Positions 49,880-59,800 of a stretch of DNA of 64,000 bases are shown here, in pieces. The DNA is taken from assembly GCA_035606355.1 (NCBI GenBank), contig DATNFO010000031.1:124001-188000 (forward strand), given 5' to 3'. Position 1 is the first letter of the stretch. Every line of letters starts with the position of its first letter. Source of the DNA: Sulfopaludibacter sp035606355 (GTDB lineage: Bacteria; Acidobacteriota; Terriglobia; Bryobacterales; Bryobacteraceae). The position numbers and the translations under genes were made by a program. A model generated the notes under the pieces. It was given only the letters and a program-made list of their open reading frames with translations. It did not search any database and was not told where the DNA came from.

Positions 49880-52831
49880 ATGTTACGGCGCCGGGGGGCT
49901 CTGTTATTGCTGGCCGTGGGGATGCTGCGAGCGGCATATCCGCCTACCCGCCTTTTTACGACAGAAGACGGGCTGGTGCGCAACTGGATCCGGCAGATCC
50001 GGCGGGATTCCCGAGGGTATCTTTGGTTCTGTACAGTTGAGGGTCTGTCGATCTTCGACGGCTCGCGGTTTCGCAACTTCACCACTCATGACGGCCTCCC
50101 CAGCCGGCTGGTGAACGACGTTCTGGAGACCGCCGGCGGCGAGTACTGGATCGCCACCGAAGCCGGAGTCTCGCGATTCCATCCGGCGGCCTCAAACGGA
50201 AATGGCTACTTCGAGAACTTTCGGATTGACGCGGCGGACGACAGCAACGATGTGACGGTGCTGTTTCAGGATTCCGCGAAGGACATCTGGGCCGGCACCG
50301 GCGGGGGACTTTACCGCCTGTTCCGCGCGAATTCCGGGATTCGTTCCGAAGCGGTCGCGCTCGGACCGGGAAGACGCGCGCACATTGCCGCTATCGCGGA
50401 GGATGCAGGTCACCGGCTGTGGGCGGGAGGAGACGGCATTTATGTGCGCCAGCCGGACAGGCGCTGGGAGAAATTACCTGGATCGGATCTGCCGGGAAGC
50501 GTTCGTACGATTCTGGCGGACGGCAAAGGGCGAGTGTGGACCGCCGGATACGGCCTCACCGCGTGGAACCCCGATTTCTCCGTGGCTGCCCGGTACTCGA
50601 ATCTTGAAGGCGCACCGCTGGGCGTGTTTGCCCTGCTCCGCGACGGCTCGGATGGAATCTGGATCGCAGCGCGTGGGCTGATTCATTTCCGGCCCGACGC
50701 CGCTCCCGCTGAGCGATTCCAAGTGTTTCGCACATCCCCGGTGCTGCATGGCGAATTTATCGGCGCGCTCGCGCGCGATGCGAACCAAAATCTCTGGGTT
50801 GCCGTCAGTAACCTGGGCGCCGCGCGAGTGTCGCGCGAACCGAGCGAGCTATATTCCGAAGGTGACGGGCTCGCCTCCCGCTCCGTGCAGGGGTTGGTGG
50901 AAAGCCGCAATCGGCTGCTGTATGCGATCACCGGCGACGGCCACGTTCTGAATGAATACACGGGCCGCCGCTTTGAGCCTCGGCCGGCTCGTTTGCCGGC
51001 AGGCCTGACGTATATGGGATGGGGGCAGGGGCCGGTGGCGCTCCACGACCGGACCGGACAGTGGTGGATCGCAACCGGGTCCGGCGTGTTGCGGTACCCG
51101 GCTTGCGACGATGCGCGCGCCCTCGCCCACGCCACACCGCGGCTCTACACGATGCGCGATGGCCTTCCGAATCCGATCGTCCTGCGCCTGTTCGAGGACT
51201 CCCGCGGCGGCATCTGGGCCGGAACGGCGGATGGAGCGGGGCGATGGGAGCGCGCAAGGGATCGGTGGACGGCTTTTGGCGCCGCTCAGCCCACGGGCGG
51301 CGAAATGCGAGACGCGGTGCACGCCATTGCCGAAGACGGAACGGGCGCTGTTTGGCTCGGCTTCGCATCGCCTCGCGTGCTGCGAATCCGCGGCTCGTCG
51401 GCGGATCCGGTTCCCCTGCGGCTCGCCGGCTTTGTCAACGCGCTGCTGCTGGATCATGCCGGCCGGTTGTGGATCGGCACCAGTCAGGCGGGGGTGGCGC
51501 GCATCGATAATCCTGGCGCAAGAAGCCCTCTGATGCAGAGCTACACGGTGGACCAGGGGCTCGCAAGCAATCACGTTTTTTCCTTGGTGGAAGACCAGTG
51601 GGGGCGGATCTATATCGCCGGCGGACGGGGAGTGGACCGGTTGTCGCCCGGCAACGGTGAAGTCCGCCACTTTACCGAAGAGAACGGGCTTCCGAGCGGC
51701 GAAACGGAGCGTTTGTATCGCGATCGCAATGGGCTGATCTGGTTCGCATCGAATTTCGGAGTGGCGCGCTATCAGCCGGAACCGGAGGTTTCGCGGGCGC
51801 CGCCCCAGCCGTTGCTGCGAGACCTGATCATCGGCGGGGTTCCGCATCCGCTCTCCGTTCTCGGAGATGCGCGCGTTGAGGGGCTCGAACTCGCTCCGAG
51901 TCAGAGCAGCCTCGCCATCGAGTATCGCGCTCTGCATTTCGCGGCGGGTGAGCGATTGAGGTATCAGTACCGGCTACTGGGCGCGCCGGGCGATTGGAGC
52001 CCGCCGGCCGAGACGGAAACCGTACATTACGCGAACCTGGCGCCGGGGCGGTACAGCTTCGAAGTGCGAAGTGTCAACGAAGCGGGAGAATTAAGCGCGC
52101 CGGCGCGATTGCAGTTCTGCAGGTTATCTCCGGTCTGGCAGCGTTGGTGGTTCCTGACGTTGGCCTTCTCGCTGGCCGCCTCGATATTGTTCGGCCTCCA
52201 CCAGTACCGGCTCCGTCACGCCCTGATGCTGGAGCGCATTCGCACGCGGCTCGCGACGGATCTGCACGACGATCTGGGAGCGGGACTGGCGGAGATTGCG
52301 ATTCTTTCCGAGGTGGCCAAACGCAAGCCGCGGGAGAGCGCCACGGAAACTCTCGATTACGTGGCGCGGCAGGCGCGCCGGCTGCGGGCGGCGCTCGACG
52401 ACATTTTGTGGACGGTCGATTCCCGCCGCGACCGGCTTTCGGAATTGGTCAACCGCATGCGCGAGACGGCCCTGCCGGTGCTGCAAAGCGATGACCGCAA
52501 CGTTCGTTTCACGGCGCCCTCGGAAGAGGAGTTAGAGAGGATCGGAGTGGCGCCGGATCTGCGGCGGCACCTGCTGTTGTTCTTCAAGGAAGCGGCAGCG
52601 AACGTGGCGCGGCACGCGGGCGCGCGCAACGTCGAGATCGAGATTCAGCTCCGCGCCGGGCGATTGAGCGTCCTCGTTAAGGACGACGGCCGGGGCTTCG
52701 ATACGTCAGCGCGATCGGCGGGGCACGGTCTCGCCGGAATGCGATACCGCGCCGCCGAAATCAACGGGGAGCTTCGATTGGACTCCGCACCCGGAGAAGG
52801 GACGGAGGTGGAACTGAGAGTCAGTGTTTAG
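49880..52831 (+). CDS. membrane sensor histidine kinase with periplasmic two-component-regulator propeller and Y_Y_Y domain
   Basis: 983 residues. Signal peptide 1-19. Residues about 25-640 hold repeats of the reg_prop type (IRRDSRGYLWFCTVEGLSIFDG, VFSLVEDQWGRIYIAGGRGVDRLSP, LYRDRNGLIWFASNFGVARYQ), forming two seven-bladed propellers. A Y_Y_Y domain follows (LEIEYRALHF-type, here LAIEYRALHFAAGERLRYQYRL, ... YANLAPGRYSFEVRSVNEAGE), one membrane helix (WWFLTLAFSLAASILFGLHQY), a HisKA_3 dimerisation domain with His796 in DLHDDLGAGLAEIAILSEV, and HATPase_c (HARNVEIEIQLR-type; VKDDGRGFD). In Bacteroidetes and acidobacteria this architecture senses polysaccharide fragments. The likely partner is the NarL-type regulator at 53586-54239, separated only by a convergent small gene. 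Confidence 0.93.
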   Translation: MLRRRGALLLLAVGMLRAAYPPTRLFTTEDGLVRNWIRQIRRDSRGYLWFCTVEGLSIFDGSRFRNFTTHDGLPSRLVNDVLETAGGEYWIATEAGVSRFHPAASNGNGYFENFRIDAADDSNDVTVLFQDSAKDIWAGTGGGLYRLFRANSGIRSEAVALGPGRRAHIAAIAEDAGHRLWAGGDGIYVRQPDRRWEKLPGSDLPGSVRTILADGKGRVWTAGYGLTAWNPDFSVAARYSNLEGAPLGVFALLRDGSDGIWIAARGLIHFRPDAAPAERFQVFRTSPVLHGEFIGALARDANQNLWVAVSNLGAARVSREPSELYSEGDGLASRSVQGLVESRNRLLYAITGDGHVLNEYTGRRFEPRPARLPAGLTYMGWGQGPVALHDRTGQWWIATGSGVLRYPACDDARALAHATPRLYTMRDGLPNPIVLRLFEDSRGGIWAGTADGAGRWERARDRWTAFGAAQPTGGEMRDAVHAIAEDGTGAVWLGFASPRVLRIRGSSADPVPLRLAGFVNALLLDHAGRLWIGTSQAGVARIDNPGARSPLMQSYTVDQGLASNHVFSLVEDQWGRIYIAGGRGVDRLSPGNGEVRHFTEENGLPSGETERLYRDRNGLIWFASNFGVARYQPEPEVSRAPPQPLLRDLIIGGVPHPLSVLGDARVEGLELAPSQSSLAIEYRALHFAAGERLRYQYRLLGAPGDWSPPAETETVHYANLAPGRYSFEVRSVNEAGELSAPARLQFCRLSPVWQRWWFLTLAFSLAASILFGLHQYRLRHALMLERIRTRLATDLHDDLGAGLAEIAILSEVAKRKPRESATETLDYVARQARRLRAALDDILWTVDSRRDRLSELVNRMRETALPVLQSDDRNVRFTAPSEEELERIGVAPDLRRHLLLFFKEAAANVARHAGARNVEIEIQLRAGRLSVLVKDDGRGFDTSARSAGHGLAGMRYRAAEINGELRLDSAPGEGTEVELRVSV

Positions 52832-53471
52832 CGGCACGGCGGCGCCGTGCTGCCATGCCGAAAAAGCCGAGGCCGAATAGCGCGACGCTGGAGGGCTCCG
52901 GCGTAGCCGTGCTGGAGAGGTCCGACACGGTCACAGCGTCGAGCGCCCAGTTCGTCCCGTTGCCTAGATTGCCGGGCAGGTTGCCGGTATTGTCGGTGAA
53001 TCGGACGGTCGAGGATGCCGTAGTCGCGGTGAAAGTGAATGTTTTTGTCACCCAGGCCGTGCTGTTGAACGTTTCGGTGTCGGTATTGAGAACATTGCTC
53101 GAGCCATCCAGCACATCCGCGATCAACGACTCGAACTCCGGACCCTGCTGAGTGACAAATTGGAAACTCAACCGGTAAACATCGCCTGGAGTGGTGTCGA
53201 ATGCCTGAGAGATGCGGTCGCCGGTGACGCCGTTCGCTCCGAAGCCCTGCGCCTGATTGCCTGCGCCTCCAGCCGTGGGCAGATGGAAGGCGCCATACGT
53301 TTCGAGAAATACACCGGCGCCGTTGATGATCTGCCACCCAGTCCCTACCAGCCCTTGCTGGAAGCTGCCGATCGCCGGGTCTTCGAAACTGCCATTTACC
53401 AAAGGTCCCCCCTGCAAAAGGCCTGCGGCCAAGGCGAGCAGCAGGGCCGGTTTGATGCCGAGTTCGCTCAT
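52821..53471 (-). CDS. PEP-CTERM sorted exported protein
   Basis: 216 residues from the ATG at 53471 (GGAGG about 7 bases upstream). Signal peptide (KPALLLALAAGLLQGGP), then a beta-sandwich region (LVNGSFEDPAIGSFQQGLVGTGWQIINGAG, GDVYRLSFQFVTQQGP, WVTKTFTFTATTASSTVRFTDN) similar to choice-of-anchor/DUF642-like extracellular domains. The end is a full PEP-CTERM signal: ATPEPSSVALFGLGFFGMAA, then RRRR. The signal is normally cut by an exosortase, which is not in this window. The 3' end overlaps the convergent kinase gene by 11 bases. May be a surface or matrix protein linked with exopolysaccharide. Confidence 0.88.
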   Translation of the reverse strand: MSELGIKPALLLALAAGLLQGGPLVNGSFEDPAIGSFQQGLVGTGWQIINGAGVFLETYGAFHLPTAGGAGNQAQGFGANGVTGDRISQAFDTTPGDVYRLSFQFVTQQGPEFESLIADVLDGSSNVLNTDTETFNSTAWVTKTFTFTATTASSTVRFTDNTGNLPGNLGNGTNWALDAVTVSDLSSTATPEPSSVALFGLGFFGMAARRRRAAKH

Positions 53472-53585
53472 AGTTTTTCCTCCGAGTGCGGTCTTCACTT
53501 TGAATTCTCAGAGAATCGCTCGACACCGGCTAGCCGCATAAAGATGCGGCATGTGTCATACCGGACGATGGGTGTGGGAGGCGCG

Positions 53586-54239
53586 TCAGAGCCGGCCGGC
53601 ACGAACGAGACCGGTGGTCACGGCCTTCCAGACGGCCTCGGAGCGTGAGTGGACGTGCAGCCGGTCGTAAATCTTGCGCACATGGTGGCGAATGGTGTCG
53701 AGACTGAGATCGAGAGCGTCGGCGCAACTCTTATAGCTATGGCCCTGCGCCAGCAATTGCAGAATGGAGATCTGGCGAGGCGAGAGATCGATTTCCGGGT
53801 GTGCCTGCGAAGGGCGCTGACGGAATTCCGTAACCACGCGACGGGCGATGGCCGGCGACATGGGCGCTCCGCCGGTGTGCAGTTCCTGGAGGCATTCCAA
53901 AAGTCGATAAGGCTCGGTCTCTTTGAGCAGGTAACCGCTGGCTCCGGCACAGATGGCCGCAAAGACTGAATCGTCGTCGGTATGGATGGTGAGGATCAGG
54001 ATTGGCAAATCCGGACGGGAGCGATTCAGCCGCTGCACTCCTTCGATGCCGGACATTCCGGGAAGTCCGATATCGACGAGGACGATGTCGGGGGCCGTCG
54101 CTTCGATGGCCGGTAGCGCCTCCTCCATAGTGGGGAATGCGCCGCTGACCTGGAAACCAGGAGAACCGTCGATGAGCGCGGTCAGGCCCTCGCGGGTGCG
54201 GCCTTGATCTTCGACGAGTGCGACGCGAATCGGTGGCAC
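53586..54239 (-). CDS. NarL/LuxR-type response regulator
   Basis: 217 residues from the GTG at 54239, chosen because a strong promoter ends 6 bases upstream; earlier in-frame starts would lie upstream of that promoter. Receiver domain 4-120 with acidic pair Glu10/Asp11, phospho-acceptor Asp56 in DIVLVDIGLPGMSG, and Lys in SGYLLKETEPYRLL. C-terminal LuxR-type helix-turn-helix (DLSPRQISILQLLAQGHSYKSCADALDLSLDTIRHHVRKIYDRLHVHSRSEAVWKA). Probably phosphorylated by the propeller kinase at 49880-52831, which has the HisKA_3 type that pairs with NarL regulators. Targets unknown. Confidence 0.93.
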   Translation of the reverse strand: MPPIRVALVEDQGRTREGLTALIDGSPGFQVSGAFPTMEEALPAIEATAPDIVLVDIGLPGMSGIEGVQRLNRSRPDLPILILTIHTDDDSVFAAICAGASGYLLKETEPYRLLECLQELHTGGAPMSPAIARRVVTEFRQRPSQAHPEIDLSPRQISILQLLAQGHSYKSCADALDLSLDTIRHHVRKIYDRLHVHSRSEAVWKAVTTGLVRAGRL

Positions 54240-54245
54240 GGTTCC

Positions 54246-54274
54246 AGTGTAGGCGGGGGCGGGCGGGATCACAA
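54246..54274 (-). promoter_or_regulatory. promoter TTGTGA-17-TACACT, leaderless
   Basis: Minus strand: TTGTGA (54274-54269), 17 bases, TACACT (54251-54246), then 6 bases to the GTG at 54239. Good spacing for a housekeeping sigma factor, and transcription would start at the start codon. Confidence 0.6.
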
Positions 54275-54303
54275 CGGCATATTCATGCGGCCCAGGCCGG
54301 TGC

Positions 54304-56586
54304 TTACTGCTTGGGAGCGCCGTCGTCGAGCGCAAATGCAACGACGCTATCGCCAGTGACGGGATTGCCGAAGAACCCTCCGCCCGTCGCGGTGATGACG
54401 ACGTACTGTCTTCCGTCGCGCCCTTGATACGTGATCGGAGTGGCCTCCGCCGCACCTGGTAGTTTTACGGTCCACAACTCCTTGCCGGATTTGGCATCGA
54501 AGGCGCGGAAGCGTGCGTCGTCCGTGGCGCCGACGAAAACGAGATCGCCCGCAGTTGCGATGGTGCCACCATTGCCGGGACGGCCGGTGTTTTGTTTCCC
54601 TTCCGGCAGGCTGTCGGTCACGCCCAGGGGAACTTTCCAGGCGATCTCGCCCGTGTTCACGTTCACAGCCACCAACTCACCCCACGGCGGCTGCTGGCAC
54701 GGCAATTGTTGCGAGGTGGGTCCTTTGATGCTGAAACGGCCGCCGCCCGAAACTCCCTCATACGGGCCGCTCGGATCGACGCGATTCCCCTGGCCGTTGG
54801 CCACCGCCGGACCATTCTGCGGGTCGTGGTCCTTCACTCCGGACAACTGCCCGAGTTCGTTCACGTTCGCGAACAGGTATCCGAGCTGCGGGTTCAACGA
54901 AGTGCCGCCCCAGTTCACTCCGCCGTGGTTCCCGGGGAACTGAACGCGAAGCCGGTTGTAGGCGGGCGGAAGAAACGGACCGCCGAGTTGAACGCCTTCC
55001 ATCAGCTTGCGGCAGCCTGCTTCCAACTCGGGCGTAACGGTGGCCACATCTTCTTTACTGAAACCCATGCGCGCCAGGGGCGGCGGCTTGATTGCAAACG
55101 GCTGTGTCTTGGAAGCGCGCTCCAGCGGGACCTCGCTCGGCGGAACCGGCCGTTCCTCAACGCCGTAGATCGGCTTGCCGGTAACGCGGTCGAGCAGAAA
55201 CACCATCCCGACCTTGTCCATCGCGACCACGGCGGGAATGGTCCGCCCTCCCTGCTTCACGTCAAGCAATGCGGGCGCCGCAGTCATATCGGCATCCCAG
55301 ATATCGTGGTGGACCACCTGAAAATGCCAAAGATACTTTCCGGTATTGGCGTCCGCGGCCACCAGGCTGGTGCCGAATAGATTGTCGCCTGCGCGATCGC
55401 CACCGTACTGATCTACCGATGGCGCGCCGAAGGGCATATAGACGATGCCACGCTGCTCGTCAACCGTGAGGAAGCCCCACACGTTGACGCCGGTGCGGTT
55501 CTTCCAACTCTCGCCGGCCCAAGTGTCGTTGCCCTTCTCGCCGTTTTGCGGCACAGAGTGGAACGTCCAGACGAGTTGTCCCGTGCGCATGTCCCACGCG
55601 CGGACATCGCCGGCGGGACCGAGCGCCGGAACTTCCTGAGTGGTGCCGCCCGCGATGACCAGGTTCTTGTAGACGAGGGGCGGAGAGGAGAGCGCGTTGC
55701 GGCCGGGCAGACCGCGCATGATGGCATCCGTGTTCAGGTTGACGACTCCGTTGTCGCCGAACTCCGGGTTCGGCTTGCCCGTCCTCGCGTCGACGGAATA
55801 GAGCTTTCCGTCACTGGATCCGAACACGATTTGCGCAGGTGTCTTGCCGTCTCCGCCCCAGTATTCCACGCCGCGGGTGGATGGATTGCCTGCGGGCAAA
55901 TTGAAGTCCCACAACTCGTCTCCGGTAACTGGATCGACGGCTACGATCCGCGAGTACGGCGTTGCCATGTACATGATGCCGTTGCGGACGAGCGGAGTGT
56001 CGCCGCTGGGGCGAAAGCCGGAGCCGCCGGCGTTGGGCGTTTCCGTACTGCGAGGTGCGGCGGCTGGTCGCATGTGATACGTCCAGGCGATCTTCAGCCG
56101 GGCCACGTTCGCAGGCGTCATTTGGGTGAGGGGGGAGAAACGCTGTCCGCCGGCGTCATGACCGTATGTTGTCCACTCCTTGGCTGGCGGGATGGGGGGG
56201 CCGGGGTCGAAGCTGTCACGCTTCGAACGGGCGGCGGGACGCGGCTGTGCAGGAGTGATAGGTTGTGGCGTGTTGCTCGCCACGGTTGCGGGCTCCGAGG
56301 CCGCGCCTGGGTAGTTCTTAGCGAGGTAGGCGGCGATGGCGGCGAACTCGGCGTCGGAACCCTCCGCGCCCAGCTGGACCATTTTGGACAGCGTTTCCTT
56401 CCAACCTGCCTGGTTCTGGCGTAAGGAGACGGCCTGATCGAGCGAGTGACACTTACTGCACAGGCGCGTGGTCTCGGCCTTGCCCGGACCGTCCGGCAGT
56501 TTCACGGCGGCAGAAACTCCAAGGGAGAATGAGAGCGCCAGAACACCCAAGTGGAGGGCCAGCCTTGAACAGGATGAACGTCTCAT
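54304..56586 (-). CDS. PQQ-dependent dehydrogenase with N-terminal cytochrome c
   Basis: 760 residues from the ATG at 56586 (GGAG about 9 bases upstream). Signal peptide ends near VSAA. Cytochrome c domain about 30-105 with haem motif CSKCH and a Met in LSKMVQLG as possible sixth ligand. The rest is the eight-bladed quinoprotein propeller: TYGHDAGGQRFSPLTQ, PVTGDELWDFNLP, SLDARTGKPNPEFG-type repeats, VVHHDIWDADMTAAPALLDV, GGVNWGGTSLNPQLGYLFANVNELG, AFDAKSGKELWTVKLPG and GRDGRQYVVITATGGG. Membrane or periplasmic glucose/alcohol dehydrogenase type; electrons pass from PQQ to the fused haem. The substrate is not evident. The cytochrome at the N-terminus instead of the C-terminus sets it apart from typical type II alcohol dehydrogenases. 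Confidence 0.9.
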   Translation of the reverse strand: MRRSSCSRLALHLGVLALSFSLGVSAAVKLPDGPGKAETTRLCSKCHSLDQAVSLRQNQAGWKETLSKMVQLGAEGSDAEFAAIAAYLAKNYPGAASEPATVASNTPQPITPAQPRPAARSKRDSFDPGPPIPPAKEWTTYGHDAGGQRFSPLTQMTPANVARLKIAWTYHMRPAAAPRSTETPNAGGSGFRPSGDTPLVRNGIMYMATPYSRIVAVDPVTGDELWDFNLPAGNPSTRGVEYWGGDGKTPAQIVFGSSDGKLYSVDARTGKPNPEFGDNGVVNLNTDAIMRGLPGRNALSSPPLVYKNLVIAGGTTQEVPALGPAGDVRAWDMRTGQLVWTFHSVPQNGEKGNDTWAGESWKNRTGVNVWGFLTVDEQRGIVYMPFGAPSVDQYGGDRAGDNLFGTSLVAADANTGKYLWHFQVVHHDIWDADMTAAPALLDVKQGGRTIPAVVAMDKVGMVFLLDRVTGKPIYGVEERPVPPSEVPLERASKTQPFAIKPPPLARMGFSKEDVATVTPELEAGCRKLMEGVQLGGPFLPPAYNRLRVQFPGNHGGVNWGGTSLNPQLGYLFANVNELGQLSGVKDHDPQNGPAVANGQGNRVDPSGPYEGVSGGGRFSIKGPTSQQLPCQQPPWGELVAVNVNTGEIAWKVPLGVTDSLPEGKQNTGRPGNGGTIATAGDLVFVGATDDARFRAFDAKSGKELWTVKLPGAAEATPITYQGRDGRQYVVITATGGGFFGNPVTGDSVVAFALDDGAPKQ

Positions 56587-56715
56587 CGTAGCCAAGCTCC
56601 AGTAGTAATCCTGCGATGATAGCGCGCGGGGCGTGGGATGACCCATTCAGCCCCTTCACTCTCGTTACAACGGCTTGCTGCGTACACAGACGAATCGATC
56701 AATGGTTTACCTTAC

Positions 56716-56744
56716 TTGACTCATCCTCGCGAATCGCTTACTAT
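56716..56744 (+). promoter_or_regulatory. promoter TTGACT-17-TACTAT of TonB receptor 3
   Basis: TTGACT at 56716-56721 and TACTAT at 56739-56744 with a 17-base spacer, the best sigma-70-like promoter in the window. Transcription should start near 56751. Confidence 0.75.
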
Positions 56745-56750
56745 TCCGCC

Positions 56751-56834
56751 AGTGGTGTAAAGTAGGCGCTTACATTTTGCGCCTCGGGGTGACTGGGTAA
56801 GTCCGGTGCAAGCCGAGAGGGGAGCTGTCTTCAC
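56751..56834 (+). ncRNA. structured 5' leader of TonB receptor 3, faintly cobalamin-riboswitch-like
   Basis: The 84-base leader contains GGGTAAGTCCGGTGCAAGCC at 56794-56813. This resembles the GGGAA-N-CCGGTGCAA-CCGG core of cobalamin riboswitches, and is followed by AGAGGGGAGCTGTC where that family has a CCCGCNACTGT stretch. CTCGG (about 56784) can pair with CCGAG (about 56812), and GACT/AGTC can pair inside. The upstream P1-P3 parts of a full cobalamin switch are too short here. It may be a reduced relative or an unrelated leader. GGGGAG at 56819-56824 doubles as the ribosome binding site, so folding could control translation. Confidence 0.35.
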
Positions 56835-59800
56835 ATGCGTCAACCATCGCTACGCTTGTTTCTTCTTCTGTTCGCTTCGCTAGTGATCGCGCTTACATTC
56901 GTGGCGCCTGCCGGCGCGCAGTCGGTGCAAGGGACTGTGAGCGTCACAGTGACCGATCCGGCCGGAGCGGTTATTCCCGCCGCGAAACTGGAACTGAAGG
57001 ATGCGGGCACGAACGATCTCAGAACCGGTTTCTCTCAGGAGAGCGGCACTTACCGCTTCGTCGGCCTGAACATCGGGCACTATGTACTCACAGTCACAAA
57101 GGAAGGCTTCAATAAATCGGTAATCGACCCCGTCGTGGTCGAAGCGGCCCGTAATACCGATGTAAACGTTTCCCTCAAAATCGGAGCCACTAGTTCGACG
57201 GTTGAAGTGAGTGCCAGTGCGCAGCCTGTGTTGGAAACCACATCGAACATGATTGCGAGCACGATCGACCCCCAACAGATCGACAACCTCCCCATCGCCG
57301 GGCGGGACGTCACGGCCTTCTCGCGACTCGCTCCTGGCTATAACGGCACATGGGACGGCGCTCCGGCAGTAGCTCAAGGCAATAACATCGATGGCGTCAT
57401 TTCCAGTTCCAGCCGCATGAAGTTCGGCGGCAATGCGCAGCCCTCCGTGTCCCCTCGCATCGAGAATATCGAAGAGATGACGATCCAGACGGACCAGTTG
57501 GATATGGACCAGGGTTTCGGCGCCTCCGTGATCCAACTCAGCTTCGTCACACGCGGTGGTTCGAATCACTTTCACGGCCGTCTTTACGAAGATCTCCGGA
57601 ATAGGGATTTGAACGCGAACTCCTGGTCGAACAACGGCCGCGGCATCCCCCGCGCTCCCTACATCCTGAACAACTTCGGCGGCTCTTTAGGCGGCCCGAT
57701 TTTGAAGAACAAACTGTTCTTCTTCGGCAGCTTCAGCATGTCGAAGCAGCCGGGCAGCATCACAGCGGGGAACAACGTGTTCACCACCGGTGCGCAGCAA
57801 GGCAATTTCAGTTATATCGGGACGGATGGCAGTACGCACACCGTCAACGTGCTGAACCTTGTGGGCGGATTCAATCCGGCACTGCCGCACACCATTAACC
57901 CGATCATTGCCGCCGAACAGGGTAATATCAACGGCGCACTTACCGGTGGGGTGATCACGCCTACCAGCGATCCGAACCTCAACAGCATTAACTGGCTGGT
58001 GAACTCGCCGGTTACCAACTACTATCCGGCCGGCCGCCTCGACTATAATCCGACGGACAACCTGCGGTTCCATGCCACCATGAACATGAGCCAGACCATA
58101 CAGCCGACGTCCGGCGCACCGCAGTTCCCCGGCCAATATTTTGCCGCCCAGGCAGCGGGATTCAAGTCCATTTACGCAACTTATTCGGTGGGCGTGGACT
58201 GGAATATCAAGCCAACCGTTGTGAATCAATTGAAGTTCGGCTACCTGTACAACCCGGTCTGGAACCCCTTATACACGGGTGCGCCTCTGTGGCTCACGGG
58301 TACAGGCGATGTCAATTGGGCGTTGGGCAGTTCGGGCGTCAGTTTCACGTTACCGATCTCCAACTTTTATCCCAACTTCACGCTATCAGACTCGGTGTCC
58401 TGGCAAAAGGGCAGGCACCAATTCAAGTTCGGATTCACCGCGTGGCAGGAGCATGACAAATACTGGAATGCTCCGCAGGGCTTCCCGAATTATAACTTGG
58501 GATTAGTTACGGGCGATCCGGCGCTGGAGCCTTTCACGCTCGCCGCATTCCCCGGCGCGAATACTTCACAACTTACCGAGGCGGAAAACCTCTACGCTAC
58601 CCTGGTCGGCCGCATTTCGAGCGTGAACGGCCAATATGGCGTCGATCCGAAGTCCAAGCAGTACATTCAACAACCCGGCAGCGATTTCAACCTCAACGAG
58701 TTGCTCCGCTCCGGAGGCGTATTTGCGCAGGACTCCTGGCACGTCAACTCGAATCTCACCATCAACCTGGGCCTGCGGTGGGACTTCGTCGGCGACAATT
58801 ACGACCTGCAGGGCGCGTATCACAACGCTCAACCGCAGGACATCTATGGTCCTACTCCTGTGGGAATGCTCTTCCGGCCCGGACTGCTGGGTGGCGATAA
58901 CGATCCCAACATTACCGCGCGCGCCCACGCATACCACGGATGGTACGTGACTCCGCAACCGCAGGTTGGTCTGGCGTGGCACCCTGATTTCAAGGACGGT
59001 CTTCTCGGCTCAGTGATGGGGAAAACGGTGATCCGCACGGGCTTCTCGCTTCGAAGATACACTGAGCCCCAGCAATACTTCTGGAATCAGGCCACGAATT
59101 ACGGCTCCGCCTATTTCCAGCAGTTCTTCCTCAATCCCAATGGCAACACCGGCGTGCAGGGCAGTTTCGCTCCGGGCGCGCTGAATTTGGGAGATAAGCT
59201 GCCGTCATTCGGCTTCGCTCCGAGCGGCTCCTATCAATCCGTCATTCCGCTGGCCCCGTATACGTTCAACCAACTGGACACGATCGGCACCATCGTCAAT
59301 GGCATCAACCCCAATATCAAACAGCCGTATACCATGTCGTGGAACTTCGGCATCCAACGGCAACTCGGTCCGTCGCGCGTATTGGAAGTTCGTTATAACG
59401 GCAACAAATCCGTGCATCAGTGGCTCTCGGGTAATGTCAACGAAGTCAATATCTTCAACGGATTCCTCTCGGATTTCCAGACCGCCCAGAACAATCTGAA
59501 CATCAATAGTGCGCACGGAATCTCCAACTCGTTCGCCAACATGGGGTTCGCCGGCCAAGGCGGCATGCCGATATTCGATGCGGCGTTCGCCGGTGAGAGG
59601 GTCACCAATGGCGCCTTGCAGGACTACAGCAATTCCTCGTTCATCACGAATCTGAAGACCGGACAAGCCGGCCGCATCGCGAATACGCTTTCCGGTATCA
59701 GCGGCACGGCGCCGTACTTCTGCAACATGGTCGGCGCCGCCTTCGCGCCATGCGCCACCAATGCCGGATTCACTGGCAAGGGAGCCGGGTACCCGATCAA

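Noticed and set aside
47310..49937. 875-codon reading frame on the minus strand
   Set aside because: It is the antisense of the sortilin-like gene, caused by high GC at third positions; the plus-strand frame has a signal peptide and BNR motifs.
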